64,000 nt of DNA from Polynucleobacter sp. 73C-SIWE (lineage in GTDB: Bacteria; Pseudomonadota; Gammaproteobacteria; Burkholderiales; Burkholderiaceae): positions 248,001-312,000 of the forward strand of contig NZ_JACVOK010000001.1 in the NCBI RefSeq assembly GCF_018882465.1. The letters run 5' to 3'. Positions within the stretch are counted from its first letter, which is position 1; the number at the start of each line of letters is the position of its first letter. The translations under genes and the position numbers were made by a program. This document shows positions 8,336 through 19,096 of this stretch, piece by piece. The notes beneath the pieces were generated by a model that saw only the letters and a program-made list of their open reading frames with translations, was not told where the DNA came from and searched no databases.

Positions 8336-10198
8336 CTATAGGTTTAGCTCTTGGGCTTCCATCCAATGCAAAAGAATCCCCCAAGCCCATAACGCTCTTG
8401 GTGGACGACCATTTAAAAGCTGCCCTCTAAGCTTCTCTAAATAAGCAGGCAAAAATATCTCCTTGGCGTTTTTCGTGTTTAGAGCATATTCAAACTGCAA
8501 CCTTAATGGGCCTGACATCCACTTCATAAACGGCAGTTCGAACCCTTTTTTAACTCTTGATCTTATTTGTTTAGGTAAATACTCCTTGACAGCCTCTGCA
8601 AATATATCTTTTGGTGTGAGATTGTTTAATTTGTACTTCGACGGCAGAGAGTAAGCTAACTCTACCAATGGATGATCTAGTAGTAGCGGCCTCACCTCTA
8701 GACCGTGCGCCATACTCATTACGTCGCCATCACGCAAAAGAGTATTTAGTAAATACCCATTGATTTCAGCGTAGCTAGACCCTTGAACATCATCACATTC
8801 TTCAACCAGAAAATTTTTATAGTTACTCACTATGCGCTCTCTAAATTGCAACAGCCATTCGGGACGAACAGCATCCGTCATCTCAAAATTTTGCAATACT
8901 CTTCTTAACATTGAAAATCGCTGTGCTCTGCTGGAAATTCCAAACAATAATTTCTCGGTAAGAAAGTTTGGTCGCAGCTTATGCAGTGACTCTATTGCTA
9001 ACAATGTGGGCTCAAGACGTGAAAATATCTGAGGGTAGCTTAACCACTTAAAATGTTCGTAACCAGCAAATAACTCATCCCCACCCATACCCGTCATTGC
9101 AACTTTAACAACTTTTCCGGCTGATCGAGAAACAATCCAAGTATTTGTGCCATCAATACTTGGTTGATCAATATCTTTAATTGCGCCTAAAAATATATTC
9201 TCAACATCCCCTGTGGAGACTATGATCTCCTCATGGTCTGTATCAAGATAACTAGAGGCAAGGCGCGCATAACCAAGCTCATCAAAAGCCTCATCACCTC
9301 CCTCAAAACCAACGGCAAAAGTTTTAATTTTTTTTCCGCTAGCAGAACCCATAAGGCCAACAACAGCTGTTGAATCTATACCCCCACTAAGAAACGCCCC
9401 AATCTCTACGTCCGCAATAAGACTGAAGCGAGCAGACTCTTTAAGCTGCGCCCTAAGGACTTGTATCGCATCATCTTTTGATATGTTAATTAAATTATGT
9501 CTAGAAAAGCTTGTTTCATTATGCAGGTCCCAGTACTTAAAAACTCTCTGAACACCGTTACGAATCTCCAGCCAGTGACCAGGCATTAAAGTCACAGCAT
9601 TATTTAAAATAGTCCGTGGCTGATTAATGGCGCCAACATACAAATAATCCAAAAGTGCATCTGAGTTAATTTCCGAACTCACTTGGTTGCTAGCCCTTAA
9701 ACCGCGCAATTCAGATGCAAACCATATCTCTTTATTATTTTGACAATATATTAAAGGCTTAATCCCAAGTCTATCTCTTGCCATTATGAAACTAGGTGAA
9801 TTTTTGGGCGGGTTAGTGTCACACAAAGCAAAAGCAAACATCCCACGCAGTCGTTTAATGCACTCAACACCCCATTCACAATAGGCTGCAAGTATAACCT
9901 CAGTGTCTGCATCAGTTAAGAAGTTATAACCATAGCCATTTAGCTCTGACCTCAATTCTTTGTAATTATAAATTTCTCCGTTGAAGGTAATCCACAACCT
10001 TCCTTCCGCATACGACATCGGCTGGTGTCCCGCCGAAGACGTGTCTATTATTGAAAGCCTACGGTGACCAAAAGTAAAGCTTCCATTTTGATGACTTATT
10101 ACTCCGCAATCATCAGGACCTCGATGCACTTGTGCATCAAGCATTCTGCGAACAGATTCTTGACTGATACCTCCGTAGACACCTGAGATTGCACACAT
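8336..10198 (-). CDS. Asparagine synthase (glutamine-hydrolysing) homologue
   Basis: A 620-residue class II glutamine amidotransferase/AsnB-type protein. Cys2 directly after the initiator Met (MCAISG) is the amidotransferase nucleophile; HRGPDD and WITFNGEIYNYKEL follow. The synthetase half has the ATP loop AFLSGGIDST near residue 270 and GMGGDELFAGYEHF. Length and motifs are complete. Homologues inside polysaccharide loci are thought to amidate sugar carboxylates (for example uronic acids) instead of making free asparagine; here that is inference from location only. Flanked by a GT4 and a TagF-like gene on the same strand, with a 124-bp AT-rich gap upstream. Confidence 0.9.
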   Translation of the reverse strand: MCAISGVYGGISQESVRRMLDAQVHRGPDDCGVISHQNGSFTFGHRRLSIIDTSSAGHQPMSYAEGRLWITFNGEIYNYKELRSELNGYGYNFLTDADTEVILAAYCEWGVECIKRLRGMFAFALCDTNPPKNSPSFIMARDRLGIKPLIYCQNNKEIWFASELRGLRASNQVSSEINSDALLDYLYVGAINQPRTILNNAVTLMPGHWLEIRNGVQRVFKYWDLHNETSFSRHNLINISKDDAIQVLRAQLKESARFSLIADVEIGAFLSGGIDSTAVVGLMGSASGKKIKTFAVGFEGGDEAFDELGYARLASSYLDTDHEEIIVSTGDVENIFLGAIKDIDQPSIDGTNTWIVSRSAGKVVKVAMTGMGGDELFAGYEHFKWLSYPQIFSRLEPTLLAIESLHKLRPNFLTEKLLFGISSRAQRFSMLRRVLQNFEMTDAVRPEWLLQFRERIVSNYKNFLVEECDDVQGSSYAEINGYLLNTLLRDGDVMSMAHGLEVRPLLLDHPLVELAYSLPSKYKLNNLTPKDIFAEAVKEYLPKQIRSRVKKGFELPFMKWMSGPLRLQFEYALNTKNAKEIFLPAYLEKLRGQLLNGRPPRALWAWGILLHWMEAQELNL

Positions 10199-10322
10199 AG
10201 AATATTAAAAAAGATATAAATTTATAAAAAAGATGAAGGCAAGTGTATTGAGTTTTTTCAAATGCTACTCTTAAAACTAACTTATGCCAAATAAAAGAAT
10301 AATAGTTTTATACATAAAAAAT

Positions 10323-11498
10323 TCAATGTATATATGGCTGCATTATTTCACTTATGACCTTCCACAAACGTTGAGAAGAGAGGCCATCTTTATATCTATG
10401 TTGCAATTTTTTAACTCTCTCTCTTTCAGCTGAGTAATAACTGCTATCGTCAAGCAACCTAACTAGTTCATGCTGAAGCGAAGTCTGGTTAAAAACTATA
10501 GGCCCAGGAACCCAGTCTTCAAAAGATTCAATTACGAAACCTCTTTTTTGAGAGTATGACTTAATATCAACTGGCGCAAATAATACCGGCCTATTCAGCA
10601 ATAAAAAGTCATCATAAATAGAAGAGTAATCCGTTATAACTAAGTCGGCCGCATTTAAAACTTCATATAGATCAAAAGCATGTCCAACAAGAGCGGCATC
10701 ACTTAGAATTAATAAATTCCTCAATGGGTAATTCTTAAAATATTCCAATACCAGCGACTCCTCATGAGGGTGTGGTTTTAGTATTATTTTTAGCCCCTCC
10801 TTCTCTAGAAAGTCATCAAACTCATCTATTAAAAATTCTTCAAAGCCGAATATATTTTTATAATTTCTATCTCCCTGCTTCTCGCCATAGTAATCACGAA
10901 AGGTAGGAAAGTAGAAAATTAGCCTGCAGCTCCCAACTTGATTTTTGAAAATCCTCTTGAGGTTATCAATGCCGTTTGATGTAAAAAGAAAATCATTTCT
11001 AGGGGCGCCAGTTATATGGTATTTTTTTGGGTCAGTTACCATGCAGGCATTTAAAAAGGTTGTATACGTCTCCGAGTATGACATTATGTGGTCAACCTTT
11101 TCCCAGGGTGGCTTAAACAGCTCTTCCTCCGCTCGATCCTCCATGGCGCCTAATTTTTTTATAGAGGCGCCATGCCATAAGTGGAAGTTGATATGTCTTT
11201 TGGTTGGCTTGTGCACTGCATGCGTAGAAACCAACATTTTTGCAGATGCTATTAATCTGCTTGCTTGAAATACTTCGCATAACGAAGATGTCCAAACGTT
11301 CTGCATCAAGATAAGATCAAATACTTTTCGGTCATTCTCAGTAGCAAATTTCCACAGTGCGTAACTATTTGATCCTGAGGCAGATTCTCTAATGAATATA
11401 ATTCTATTTTTCTTTTGCCTTGTTAAAATTAGAGCGGCGAGTCTCACTAGCTTATTTAGCACCCTCTTGTAACTAAATTTTTTTAAAAATAATATCAA
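10323..11498 (-). CDS. CDP-glycerol glycerophosphotransferase (TagB/TagF-like) family protein
   Basis: A 391-residue protein with both histidine motifs of the Glyphos_transf family: HLWHGASIKKLG near residues 106-117 and KPHPHE near 240-245, plus TDYSSIYDDFLLLNRPVLF in the C-terminal half. Family members transfer glycerol-phosphate or ribitol-phosphate from a CDP-activated donor, building teichoic-acid-like polymers; Gram-negative members build phosphate-linked capsules. No CDP-glycerol synthase is recognised here. Translation starts at TTG 11498, one base after the stop of the upstream methyltransferase, implying coupling. Confidence 0.85.
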   Translation of the reverse strand: MILFLKKFSYKRVLNKLVRLAALILTRQKKNRIIFIRESASGSNSYALWKFATENDRKVFDLILMQNVWTSSLCEVFQASRLIASAKMLVSTHAVHKPTKRHINFHLWHGASIKKLGAMEDRAEEELFKPPWEKVDHIMSYSETYTTFLNACMVTDPKKYHITGAPRNDFLFTSNGIDNLKRIFKNQVGSCRLIFYFPTFRDYYGEKQGDRNYKNIFGFEEFLIDEFDDFLEKEGLKIILKPHPHEESLVLEYFKNYPLRNLLILSDAALVGHAFDLYEVLNAADLVITDYSSIYDDFLLLNRPVLFAPVDIKSYSQKRGFVIESFEDWVPGPIVFNQTSLQHELVRLLDDSSYYSAERERVKKLQHRYKDGLSSQRLWKVISEIMQPYIH

Positions 11499-11499
11499 T

Positions 11500-12252
11500 T
11501 TAAATTTTTGTATATATCAGTCTTGCAACTGAAGGATCTTCTGATTTAAAGCATGCAACCCCACGGCCCTCGTACTCGTATTCACAATTCCATCCATAAT
11601 TTTTTATTTTTATATTTAATTCTTTATGATTTATAAAACGCCTATAGTGGTCATCGTATGTTTTATACTCATTTTTATTTTTTAAGGTTCTAAATTCAAG
11701 AAAAAGCATGTCATTTGCCTTTGATGCAATGCTAATAGCTTCAACAAAATTCTCTTCGGCAAGCTCGTCAATTGCATGAAGAAAAAATCTGGCATAAAAA
11801 ATATTTCTCTTATTTACGTTGTTAAGGGCAATACATTCGATTATTTCGTTAATATCCGATCCATTCCCAATATCAAAAATATACCCCTGGCAATTATCAT
11901 AACCAAGATGATTAAGGCGCATATTGATCTCCTGTTTCGCTACATCGCACCTATCTATATGCACCACAGACGTAACATATGGAGCAAAAAATAAGGTATC
12001 TCGACCATTTCCACAGCCAAAATCAAATAGCACATCATCGCTCTTTAGAAACTGGGCTGTTAGAGCGGCAAACTGGCTAGGGCATAGCGGGGCAACTTTC
12101 TTTTTATAAAACTCATCCCAGTACTGGCCAACTCCGACATTAATTTTATTCAAGAAAAGCTCCAATAGAAAATATTCATTACTTAAAAACTCCTTAGATG
12201 GAGTCATGTGCATTTTAAAACCCGTGCTTGCAACTGCTACCAAAGTGAGCAC
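11500..12252 (-). CDS. Class I SAM-dependent methyltransferase
   Basis: Up to 250 residues. The SAM loop VLFDFGCGNGRDTLFFA is near residues 73-89 and VHIDRCD follows as the acidic strand end. The later FYARFFLHAID block is typical of small-molecule methyltransferases. The start is ambiguous: GTG 12252 lies 6 bases after the upstream stop, while ATG codons at 12213 and 12207 would remove 13-15 residues that do not look conserved. Coupled to the TagF-like gene downstream. Its proximity suggests methylation of the same polymer, possibly a chain-terminating cap, which is inference. Confidence 0.75.
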   Translation of the reverse strand: MLTLVAVASTGFKMHMTPSKEFLSNEYFLLELFLNKINVGVGQYWDEFYKKKVAPLCPSQFAALTAQFLKSDDVLFDFGCGNGRDTLFFAPYVTSVVHIDRCDVAKQEINMRLNHLGYDNCQGYIFDIGNGSDINEIIECIALNNVNKRNIFYARFFLHAIDELAEENFVEAISIASKANDMLFLEFRTLKNKNEYKTYDDHYRRFINHKELNIKIKNYGWNCEYEYEGRGVACFKSEDPSVARLIYTKI

Positions 12253-12258
12253 AAATGG

Positions 12259-13251
12259 TTAAATTCCAGCCGCCAATGGATCGGACTTAATCTCGTCCCA
12301 CTCGGCATCTGTAGCACAATACGATCTCTTATATTTATTTTGGCTATCGGCCCAGATTTCAAAAATAAACCCTGCATCAATACAGGGAACTTGCAATAAC
12401 TCAAGCTGAAGAAGTATGGGGGCTTTTCCAATTCCAGCTCCGACCAAAACAAAATCTATTTTTCCCGTATATTTTTCAACGGATATTTTGTCATACAAAG
12501 ATCTCTCCTGGGAAATTGCACACCAAAATATCTCTTCAACACCCTCCCTCAATAATCCAGCCAATATTTTATCTTGCTTTTCCCCGGTAGCTCCATTCAC
12601 CACCAATACCCGCCGACCTTTAAATAACTCAGATCGCCTCTCTCCCGTTAACATTGCATATACAAAGTAAAATGGATAATAATTTTCATCGGTAATTTCT
12701 ATTTTGTTTTCTATTAACCATTTATTAAGTGCGGGAAAATATCTTTCTGCAAATGGTATAGATTCATAATTAAGATGTAACGCCAAAATACCTTTTTCAC
12801 TAATTTGCTTTATTAAGCTCGGTTGATTAATCCTAGCCTTTGCCCACTCCCTTCCTGAATACCTTCCTGAATGGTAGTGCCCTAGGGTGAAGGGTCCTAG
12901 GCCGCCACGCAATAATATCCTCCACTTAAGGTCAGCAAGAAAAATATGAACCCGTTCAATATTGGAACGTTTTATCCTAAAGTCCTCAGGCTGACGACCA
13001 AGTAAAAATAGAAATTCCCCATCACTGATACGACATATAGGCAAAAAAGCTTTTCCGCATGAGTCAATAACTCTATCAATCATTTCGTCATACCAATGAG
13101 CACAATCTCGCGCTCGAATAGCCAAGGTATCTCTTCCTCTAATAACGTAATGTTTTTTGAAGCCAGGTATATCAAAATCAATACTCTCGGGAAATAAACT
13201 CATCTTATATTTTGATGGTAAATTTACATGTGGGACTTTAGATTTAATCAT
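12259..13251 (-). CDS. Probable GT-D-fold glycosyltransferase
   Basis: A 330-residue soluble protein. Residues 72-79 read ICRISDGE, matching the R-x-(S/G)-DGE metal-binding signature of GT-D (DUF1792-type) glycosyltransferases, with D77-G78-E79 as the expected motif. Later blocks RRVLVVNGATGEKQ and IDFVLVGAGIGKAPILLQ resemble the second half of that fold. Assignment rests on this short motif and on position between a methyltransferase and an ABC exporter, so it is tentative. ATG at 13251 is 18 bases after the ABC-transporter stop. Confidence 0.55.
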   Translation of the reverse strand: MIKSKVPHVNLPSKYKMSLFPESIDFDIPGFKKHYVIRGRDTLAIRARDCAHWYDEMIDRVIDSCGKAFLPICRISDGEFLFLLGRQPEDFRIKRSNIERVHIFLADLKWRILLRGGLGPFTLGHYHSGRYSGREWAKARINQPSLIKQISEKGILALHLNYESIPFAERYFPALNKWLIENKIEITDENYYPFYFVYAMLTGERRSELFKGRRVLVVNGATGEKQDKILAGLLREGVEEIFWCAISQERSLYDKISVEKYTGKIDFVLVGAGIGKAPILLQLELLQVPCIDAGFIFEIWADSQNKYKRSYCATDAEWDEIKSDPLAAGI

Positions 13252-13268
13252 TATTCTTAATCCTCAAA

Positions 13269-15056
13269 CTAATTTGACATTGCATTAAATATTGGATCAA
13301 TTAGTTTTAGCTCATCATAACTGCCCGCAGAAATAATCCCCCCATGACTGATATGATATATAAAATCGCATTCACGAATTGTGCTTAATCTATGAGCTAC
13401 TATTATTATGGTCATCTGATGCCCCATAGTCCGCACTGAATTCATCACAACTGATTGAGTTAGGTTGTCCAGCGCACTTGTAGCCTCATCAAACACCAAC
13501 AACTTAGGATTGCGATACAGAGCCCTTGCAATACCAATTCGCTGACGCTCGCCACCTGACAGGCAAATACCGCGCTCCCCAACTTTAGTCTCATACCCAT
13601 ATGGAAGATGCTCATGAATAAAGTTGTGTATGTCAGCCGCTTTTGATGCATTTTCAAGGCGCCTCATGTCAATCGAAGCGGGATCAATGCCGAATGCAAT
13701 ATTTGCAGCGACCGTATCGTCAATCAAAAAAATATTTTGAGGCACATAGCCGATGATGCTGTGCCAACTAGCCCTGTTTAGTTTTGTGATAGCAACACCA
13801 TCAACCTCAATAGCACCTTGATTAGGCTCTAGTAAGCCAAGAATAATATCAATTATGGTTGTTTTACCGCTACCAGTAGCACCAACCAATCCAATTGTGC
13901 CGTTGACTGGAATTTTAATATTAATATTTTTTAATGCTTTTTTTGATGCGCCTGGATAAGAAAAATTAATATTTTTAAGCACTATCTCTTTATCTATGCC
14001 TTGGATATCAATCTTTTGATGCTCTTGATTCACCTTTAAGGCAGTACCAATTACATCCGAATACAGGGAATCAATTGCCGATTTCGAGTAGACTAGTGAT
14101 GTGATGCTATTGTATATTTGTTGTAATGCTGGCATAAGTCTATATCCAGCCATTCCATATAAGGCAATAATTGGCAATGTTTCGGCCAGCTCGCCTCCTC
14201 CACTCAGCAAATAAAGCATTACTAACAACATCCCCCCAAAAGCAATTGCCTCAATAGCAAACCTTGGGACTGTAGATGCAACTTGAAAACTTGCTTGATA
14301 TTTGACGTATAAACCAGAAGGCTTTGAAAATCGCTCTACATAAGCCATCTCTAGGCTAGAAATTTTTACCTCCTTAATGGCGCCAAAGGCCTCCATGACC
14401 GCCAAAAACCGGTTTGAATTTTCTGTAAATCGCGACTTCCCTATATCCTTGATATATTCACCGGTTAAAAAATGTACCGCACCATAGCTTAAGCCTAATG
14501 TAAGAAAAACTATTAAAGACAGCTTGGGGTTTACAAAAAAAACTAATGCTAGCAATGCAAAAGCAACAAAACTCTGAGCAATCAAATTCATGGCAGGTGT
14601 CATCACAAGCGAAACAACATTTCCTATTTCAGAGAGCAACGTTTTCCCAAGTTCTGCACTATTTTTATTTAAAAACCAGATATATGGCTGATGCAGATAC
14701 TGATGGATTAATCTCTGCCCTAGGGTATGCTCCATCGCCAGAATAAAATGGGATTGCAAATAGACCATAAGCGCCTTAAAGGCCATTGAAATGGTAAGCA
14801 CGGCAAAAGTTATAACGCCTAAAAAAAATATAAACGGCTTACTGCCACTAAAATCAAACGATAGATAAAATTGGCTAAGTAGCGGGTTAGTTTCAATTAG
14901 ACTTGGATTTGCCACTACCATTGTAAATGGCATTATGGAAGCCACCCCAATTACATCAAACAATGCCATAACTACAATCAAAATAATAAGAATAGATACA
15001 CGACGACGCTCGTGCAATGTCATTAATCTATATAACTTTTTAAATGTATTTTTCAT
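13269..15056 (-). CDS. ABC transporter, fused permease and ATPase (lipid-linked oligosaccharide flippase-like)
   Basis: About 595 residues: an N-terminal exporter domain with six membrane segments, then an ATPase with Walker A GLVGATGSGKTT (about residues 390-401), signature LSGGERQ near 495, Walker B LLVFDEATSALD and switch His in IIVAHRLST. This MsbA/PglK-type half-transporter would work as a homodimer and could flip a lipid-linked glycan across the inner membrane, as PglK does. ATG at 15056 is chosen; a TTG nine bases upstream is also possible. A separate Wzx flippase occurs at 48.1 kb, so the locus may have two export routes. Confidence 0.88.
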   Translation of the reverse strand: MKNTFKKLYRLMTLHERRRVSILIILIVVMALFDVIGVASIMPFTMVVANPSLIETNPLLSQFYLSFDFSGSKPFIFFLGVITFAVLTISMAFKALMVYLQSHFILAMEHTLGQRLIHQYLHQPYIWFLNKNSAELGKTLLSEIGNVVSLVMTPAMNLIAQSFVAFALLALVFFVNPKLSLIVFLTLGLSYGAVHFLTGEYIKDIGKSRFTENSNRFLAVMEAFGAIKEVKISSLEMAYVERFSKPSGLYVKYQASFQVASTVPRFAIEAIAFGGMLLVMLYLLSGGGELAETLPIIALYGMAGYRLMPALQQIYNSITSLVYSKSAIDSLYSDVIGTALKVNQEHQKIDIQGIDKEIVLKNINFSYPGASKKALKNINIKIPVNGTIGLVGATGSGKTTIIDIILGLLEPNQGAIEVDGVAITKLNRASWHSIIGYVPQNIFLIDDTVAANIAFGIDPASIDMRRLENASKAADIHNFIHEHLPYGYETKVGERGICLSGGERQRIGIARALYRNPKLLVFDEATSALDNLTQSVVMNSVRTMGHQMTIIIVAHRLSTIRECDFIYHISHGGIISAGSYDELKLIDPIFNAMSN

Positions 15057-15065
15057 GAATTTCAA

Positions 15066-15549
15066 TAATATATGTGGAGTATTTATACTAATAAATATAT
15101 GGGTTGAGCTATTTAAGTGCCTTTTACCAAATTCACAAAAACAATTGATACTAGAGTATAAATATATATGTTTAAACTATTCATATTCCGCCCCAAAAAA
15201 ATACCATCGTAAAAAATAAATTCTTAATATACTTTTTGGGATGAAACATGTAGTACTTTTAATATTCAATTAAAAAAGATTTAAAATAAGAATCGCTCTC
15301 TAAGGCCATCCTCAAGATTGATCTTTTGCCATTTCGATATTCGGTTGGCACTGCTTAGAATCAACCGATGGTAATGACTGATGAATAAATTTTTTATTTG
15401 ACACCTGAGAGCCCGAGAATTATCTCCAACAATTGTAATCTTCATGAGGACATTCTTTTAATAAGCGCTTCTGCTGTTTGATTTTTCAAGCGATTATTTA
15501 CTGACGCCCGCTAATATCGGATCTCGTACCTGTACCACTTCTCGGGGCC
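15066..15549. other. 484-bp stretch without an intact gene
   Basis: AT-rich between the ABC transporter and the wzz-like gene. The part nearer the transporter (15066-15280) shows no recognisable coding or RNA feature, and likely includes the transporter promoter. The part nearer wzz (15281-15480) contains a frameshifted sugar-nucleotide epimerase remnant, listed separately. Confidence 0.6.
15281..15480 (-). pseudogene. Decayed C-terminal remnant of a UXS-like NAD-dependent epimerase/decarboxylase
   Basis: Reading the minus strand, three conserved blocks appear in order but in different frames: QTAEALIKRMSS (15445-15480), LPSVDSKQCQPNIEMAKDQ (15318-15374) and INLEDGLRERF (15290-15322). In intact UDP-glucuronate decarboxylase-like proteins these correspond to EALIRMM, LPxDDPxQRxPDIxxAK and the LEDGLRxT end. 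The first block ends in an in-frame stop, and the GNPxE segment that normally follows is missing. This fits an old epimerase gene broken by a deletion and frameshifts. A 54-codon frame from ATG 15445 covers part of it but has no convincing ribosome binding site. Confidence 0.55.
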
Positions 15550-16752
<1,203 letters not shown>

Positions 16753-16840
16753 GCCCTTATTAGAAAAAGAATTGCTTTATTAATTCCAGCGATTATAAGG
16801 GTTTATTGACTAATTTTACACTTCGCTGAGCTCTAAATGC

Positions 16841-18253
16841 TTACTGATTTTCGAGTCTTTTGGTAACAGAAGGAAAAAGAGAGGCGCCAAGAAGAGTAAT
16901 CCAGAAATACAAGATCTCAATAGAATGTTGCGAGCTAATCTCCCCTGCCGTATATACCGGGATTATTGCAAAGGAAAGGATAGCTGGTAAATACTTAAAA
17001 GGACTTTTTGCAGTAGCAGATAAAACCAGGATAGCGACTAAGGCACCTAGGGTAAAAATTAGGGCAGGGATACCAAATGCAAGAGCTAATTCCACCCAGG
17101 CGCTATGGGTAGAAAGAATATAGCTGCCACTATTGGGGTATTTGGCGTTTAAGAGAACACCAAAGGGCTTGCTGAGGATCCCAGCACCCAAGAGATTTTC
17201 AGGGATAAATACTGTAATTGCAGCGGTTGCCCAAGAGAGCCGCTCGTAGGTATTAGCTGCAACCTCCTTGCCTAGCAAAGATTGTGGGTAGCCCAATGTG
17301 CGTGGATTTTGCCAATTAGGATATTTTTCAATTTGTATAGCAATTTTGGCATCCTCAATCATGGACGACCAGCCCGGGTTTACTTTAAATTGCTCCCACC
17401 CAAACCAGCCAACTACACCAATCAGAACAAGAACAAATAGCCCATTTCTTAACGCTAATTTAAGACACAATCTATTAATCAATAGAGATGATATTTGCAT
17501 TAAAAACATCATCGAGACTAAGCCGAAAATCAACACCCCAAGGCCAATGCCATTGCGAGCATCAAAAATATAGACATGGGCATAAAGAACAACGCAGGAT
17601 CCAATCAACCAAAATAAAACCATTATTATCTTTGATTTGATATTCAAGCTTGGGTAGCGATCCAAAAGAGTCCCCAAAAGACCAGAAATTAGAATCGTGC
17701 CAGCTAAGACACCGCTAATTTTCCCGGGATATATAAATGAGTCATAACCATGATAGTTAATATTGTTTGTTGAAATTGCCAGCGGGATATATTGATAAAA
17801 AAGATAAGCAAAACTAGTTAGAATTCCAAGCCACAAAAAGTTCACTGCATTAGGCCTTCTTAATATTGCAAGCCCCGTTCCAAAGCCAACGATAGTGGCT
17901 AGGAGTGCCCTCAACCAGGTACTCTTTAACTCATGAAACTGAATTTCTGGAAATCTTGATAGAAAAAAGTAGTGAAAGATCACCCAGCAAAACATCATAC
18001 CCACCATGATGATGGGGATCCAATTCCTAAGAGGAATTTTTTGCGTATTGGTTTTAAAAAATTGGTAGCAATAGACGATTGATAAAACAGTTTCTATACC
18101 CAACAATATATTGCGAAGGGCAATTGTTCCCTTGACCGCCCAGATACCTAAAAGAACACTACTCAATAAAATGAGACTTAGCCCCAATAAATCTCTATCC
18201 GATTTATTAGATGCTTCTTGAGCACTAGAGTCAGCTATATCCATATGATTCAT
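16841..18253 (-). CDS. O-antigen ligase/polymerase family membrane protein
   Basis: A 470-residue protein with about eleven or twelve hydrophobic segments. The large periplasmic loop before the last segments (about residues 300-390) contains SYILSTHSAWVELALAFGIPALI; the conserved H in a THSxxxE/N setting followed by a membrane segment is characteristic of the WaaL/Wzy_C family. It would either polymerise repeat units or ligate the chain to lipid A-core. Its position beside the wzz-like gene favours a polymerase-type partner, but ligase is equally compatible. ATG at 18253, 44 bp after the methyltransferase gene on the same strand. Confidence 0.8.
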   Translation of the reverse strand: MNHMDIADSSAQEASNKSDRDLLGLSLILLSSVLLGIWAVKGTIALRNILLGIETVLSIVYCYQFFKTNTQKIPLRNWIPIIMVGMMFCWVIFHYFFLSRFPEIQFHELKSTWLRALLATIVGFGTGLAILRRPNAVNFLWLGILTSFAYLFYQYIPLAISTNNINYHGYDSFIYPGKISGVLAGTILISGLLGTLLDRYPSLNIKSKIIMVLFWLIGSCVVLYAHVYIFDARNGIGLGVLIFGLVSMMFLMQISSLLINRLCLKLALRNGLFVLVLIGVVGWFGWEQFKVNPGWSSMIEDAKIAIQIEKYPNWQNPRTLGYPQSLLGKEVAANTYERLSWATAAITVFIPENLLGAGILSKPFGVLLNAKYPNSGSYILSTHSAWVELALAFGIPALIFTLGALVAILVLSATAKSPFKYLPAILSFAIIPVYTAGEISSQHSIEILYFWITLLGASLFPSVTKRLENQ

Positions 18254-18297
18254 CCCTCAGACTGCTGAAATGTATTTGATGGTTAATGAAGTTAGAC

Positions 18298-19044
18298 TTA
18301 GTCAATTGGTTTGCGTGCAATTGCTAGCAAATTTTTGCCGAACATATACTTTGTACCAAACATATCTAAGGCATTGCTAACCGGAAAAATATATTGGTCA
18401 TAGAACTTGAGTTGACCATTATTACTCTGTTTAGTGTTTTGGCTATGCTTTTTATTCTTGGTAGTTAGCCAAGCAAAAAATCCAATAGAATCGGCATACT
18501 CACATTTTTTAATAGTGAAATGCGCGCTCTTGAGTTTATTCATTAGCTCTGCTTTTCCATATCTTCTGTAGTGCCCAATTGCCGCATCAAAATCTGAGTA
18601 CAAACATTGAAATGCAGGGAGATATAAAGCCAGTGCTCCACCCGGCTTTAGCTTTTGATATAACTGCTCTAGAGCCTTTTGATCATCTTCAATATGCTCT
18701 AAAACATTTGAGGAATAAATGAGATCAAATTGACCCTCAATATCTTCAAGGCTGGAGTAGCACTCAAACCCACGATCCTGAATGATATTTTTTAGGTTGG
18801 AATCAATCTCAAGGCAAATTGGCTTGATACTTTTTTGCTTAGCCCATATCTGAGCCAGACTGCCTATACCAGCGCCAAACTCAAGTACCCTAGCATTTGA
18901 TGAGGCAAGTCCTGAGAGCTTTCGCACAATATCGAGGTTGTAGCGGGGTAAATTAGCCTCATTTGCCCATAACTCCGCAGCACCAGCATAGCTCGTGTTT
19001 TCTTCAGTCTGAACTGTACGGTGTAATAATTGATTTTTATCCAT
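18298..19044 (-). CDS. Class I SAM-dependent methyltransferase
   Basis: A 248-residue protein with the SAM loop VLEFGAGIGSLAQIWA at about residues 53-68, acidic strand end ICLEID, and the block YSSNVLEHIEDDQKALEQLY typical of Methyltransf_11/23 proteins. The segment LKPGGALALYLPAFQ is the usual post-core strand. Found next to an O-antigen ligase gene, so a lipid carrier or sugar acceptor is plausible but unproven. Divergent from the membrane-protein gene at 19097, with only 52 bp between the starts. Confidence 0.85.
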   Translation of the reverse strand: MDKNQLLHRTVQTEENTSYAGAAELWANEANLPRYNLDIVRKLSGLASSNARVLEFGAGIGSLAQIWAKQKSIKPICLEIDSNLKNIIQDRGFECYSSLEDIEGQFDLIYSSNVLEHIEDDQKALEQLYQKLKPGGALALYLPAFQCLYSDFDAAIGHYRRYGKAELMNKLKSAHFTIKKCEYADSIGFFAWLTTKNKKHSQNTKQSNNGQLKFYDQYIFPVSNALDMFGTKYMFGKNLLAIARKPID

Positions 19045-19096
19045 AAACCTTAATTTTGGGCTGCTTATTGCCTGTAATTAACCCATCTAAAACAGC

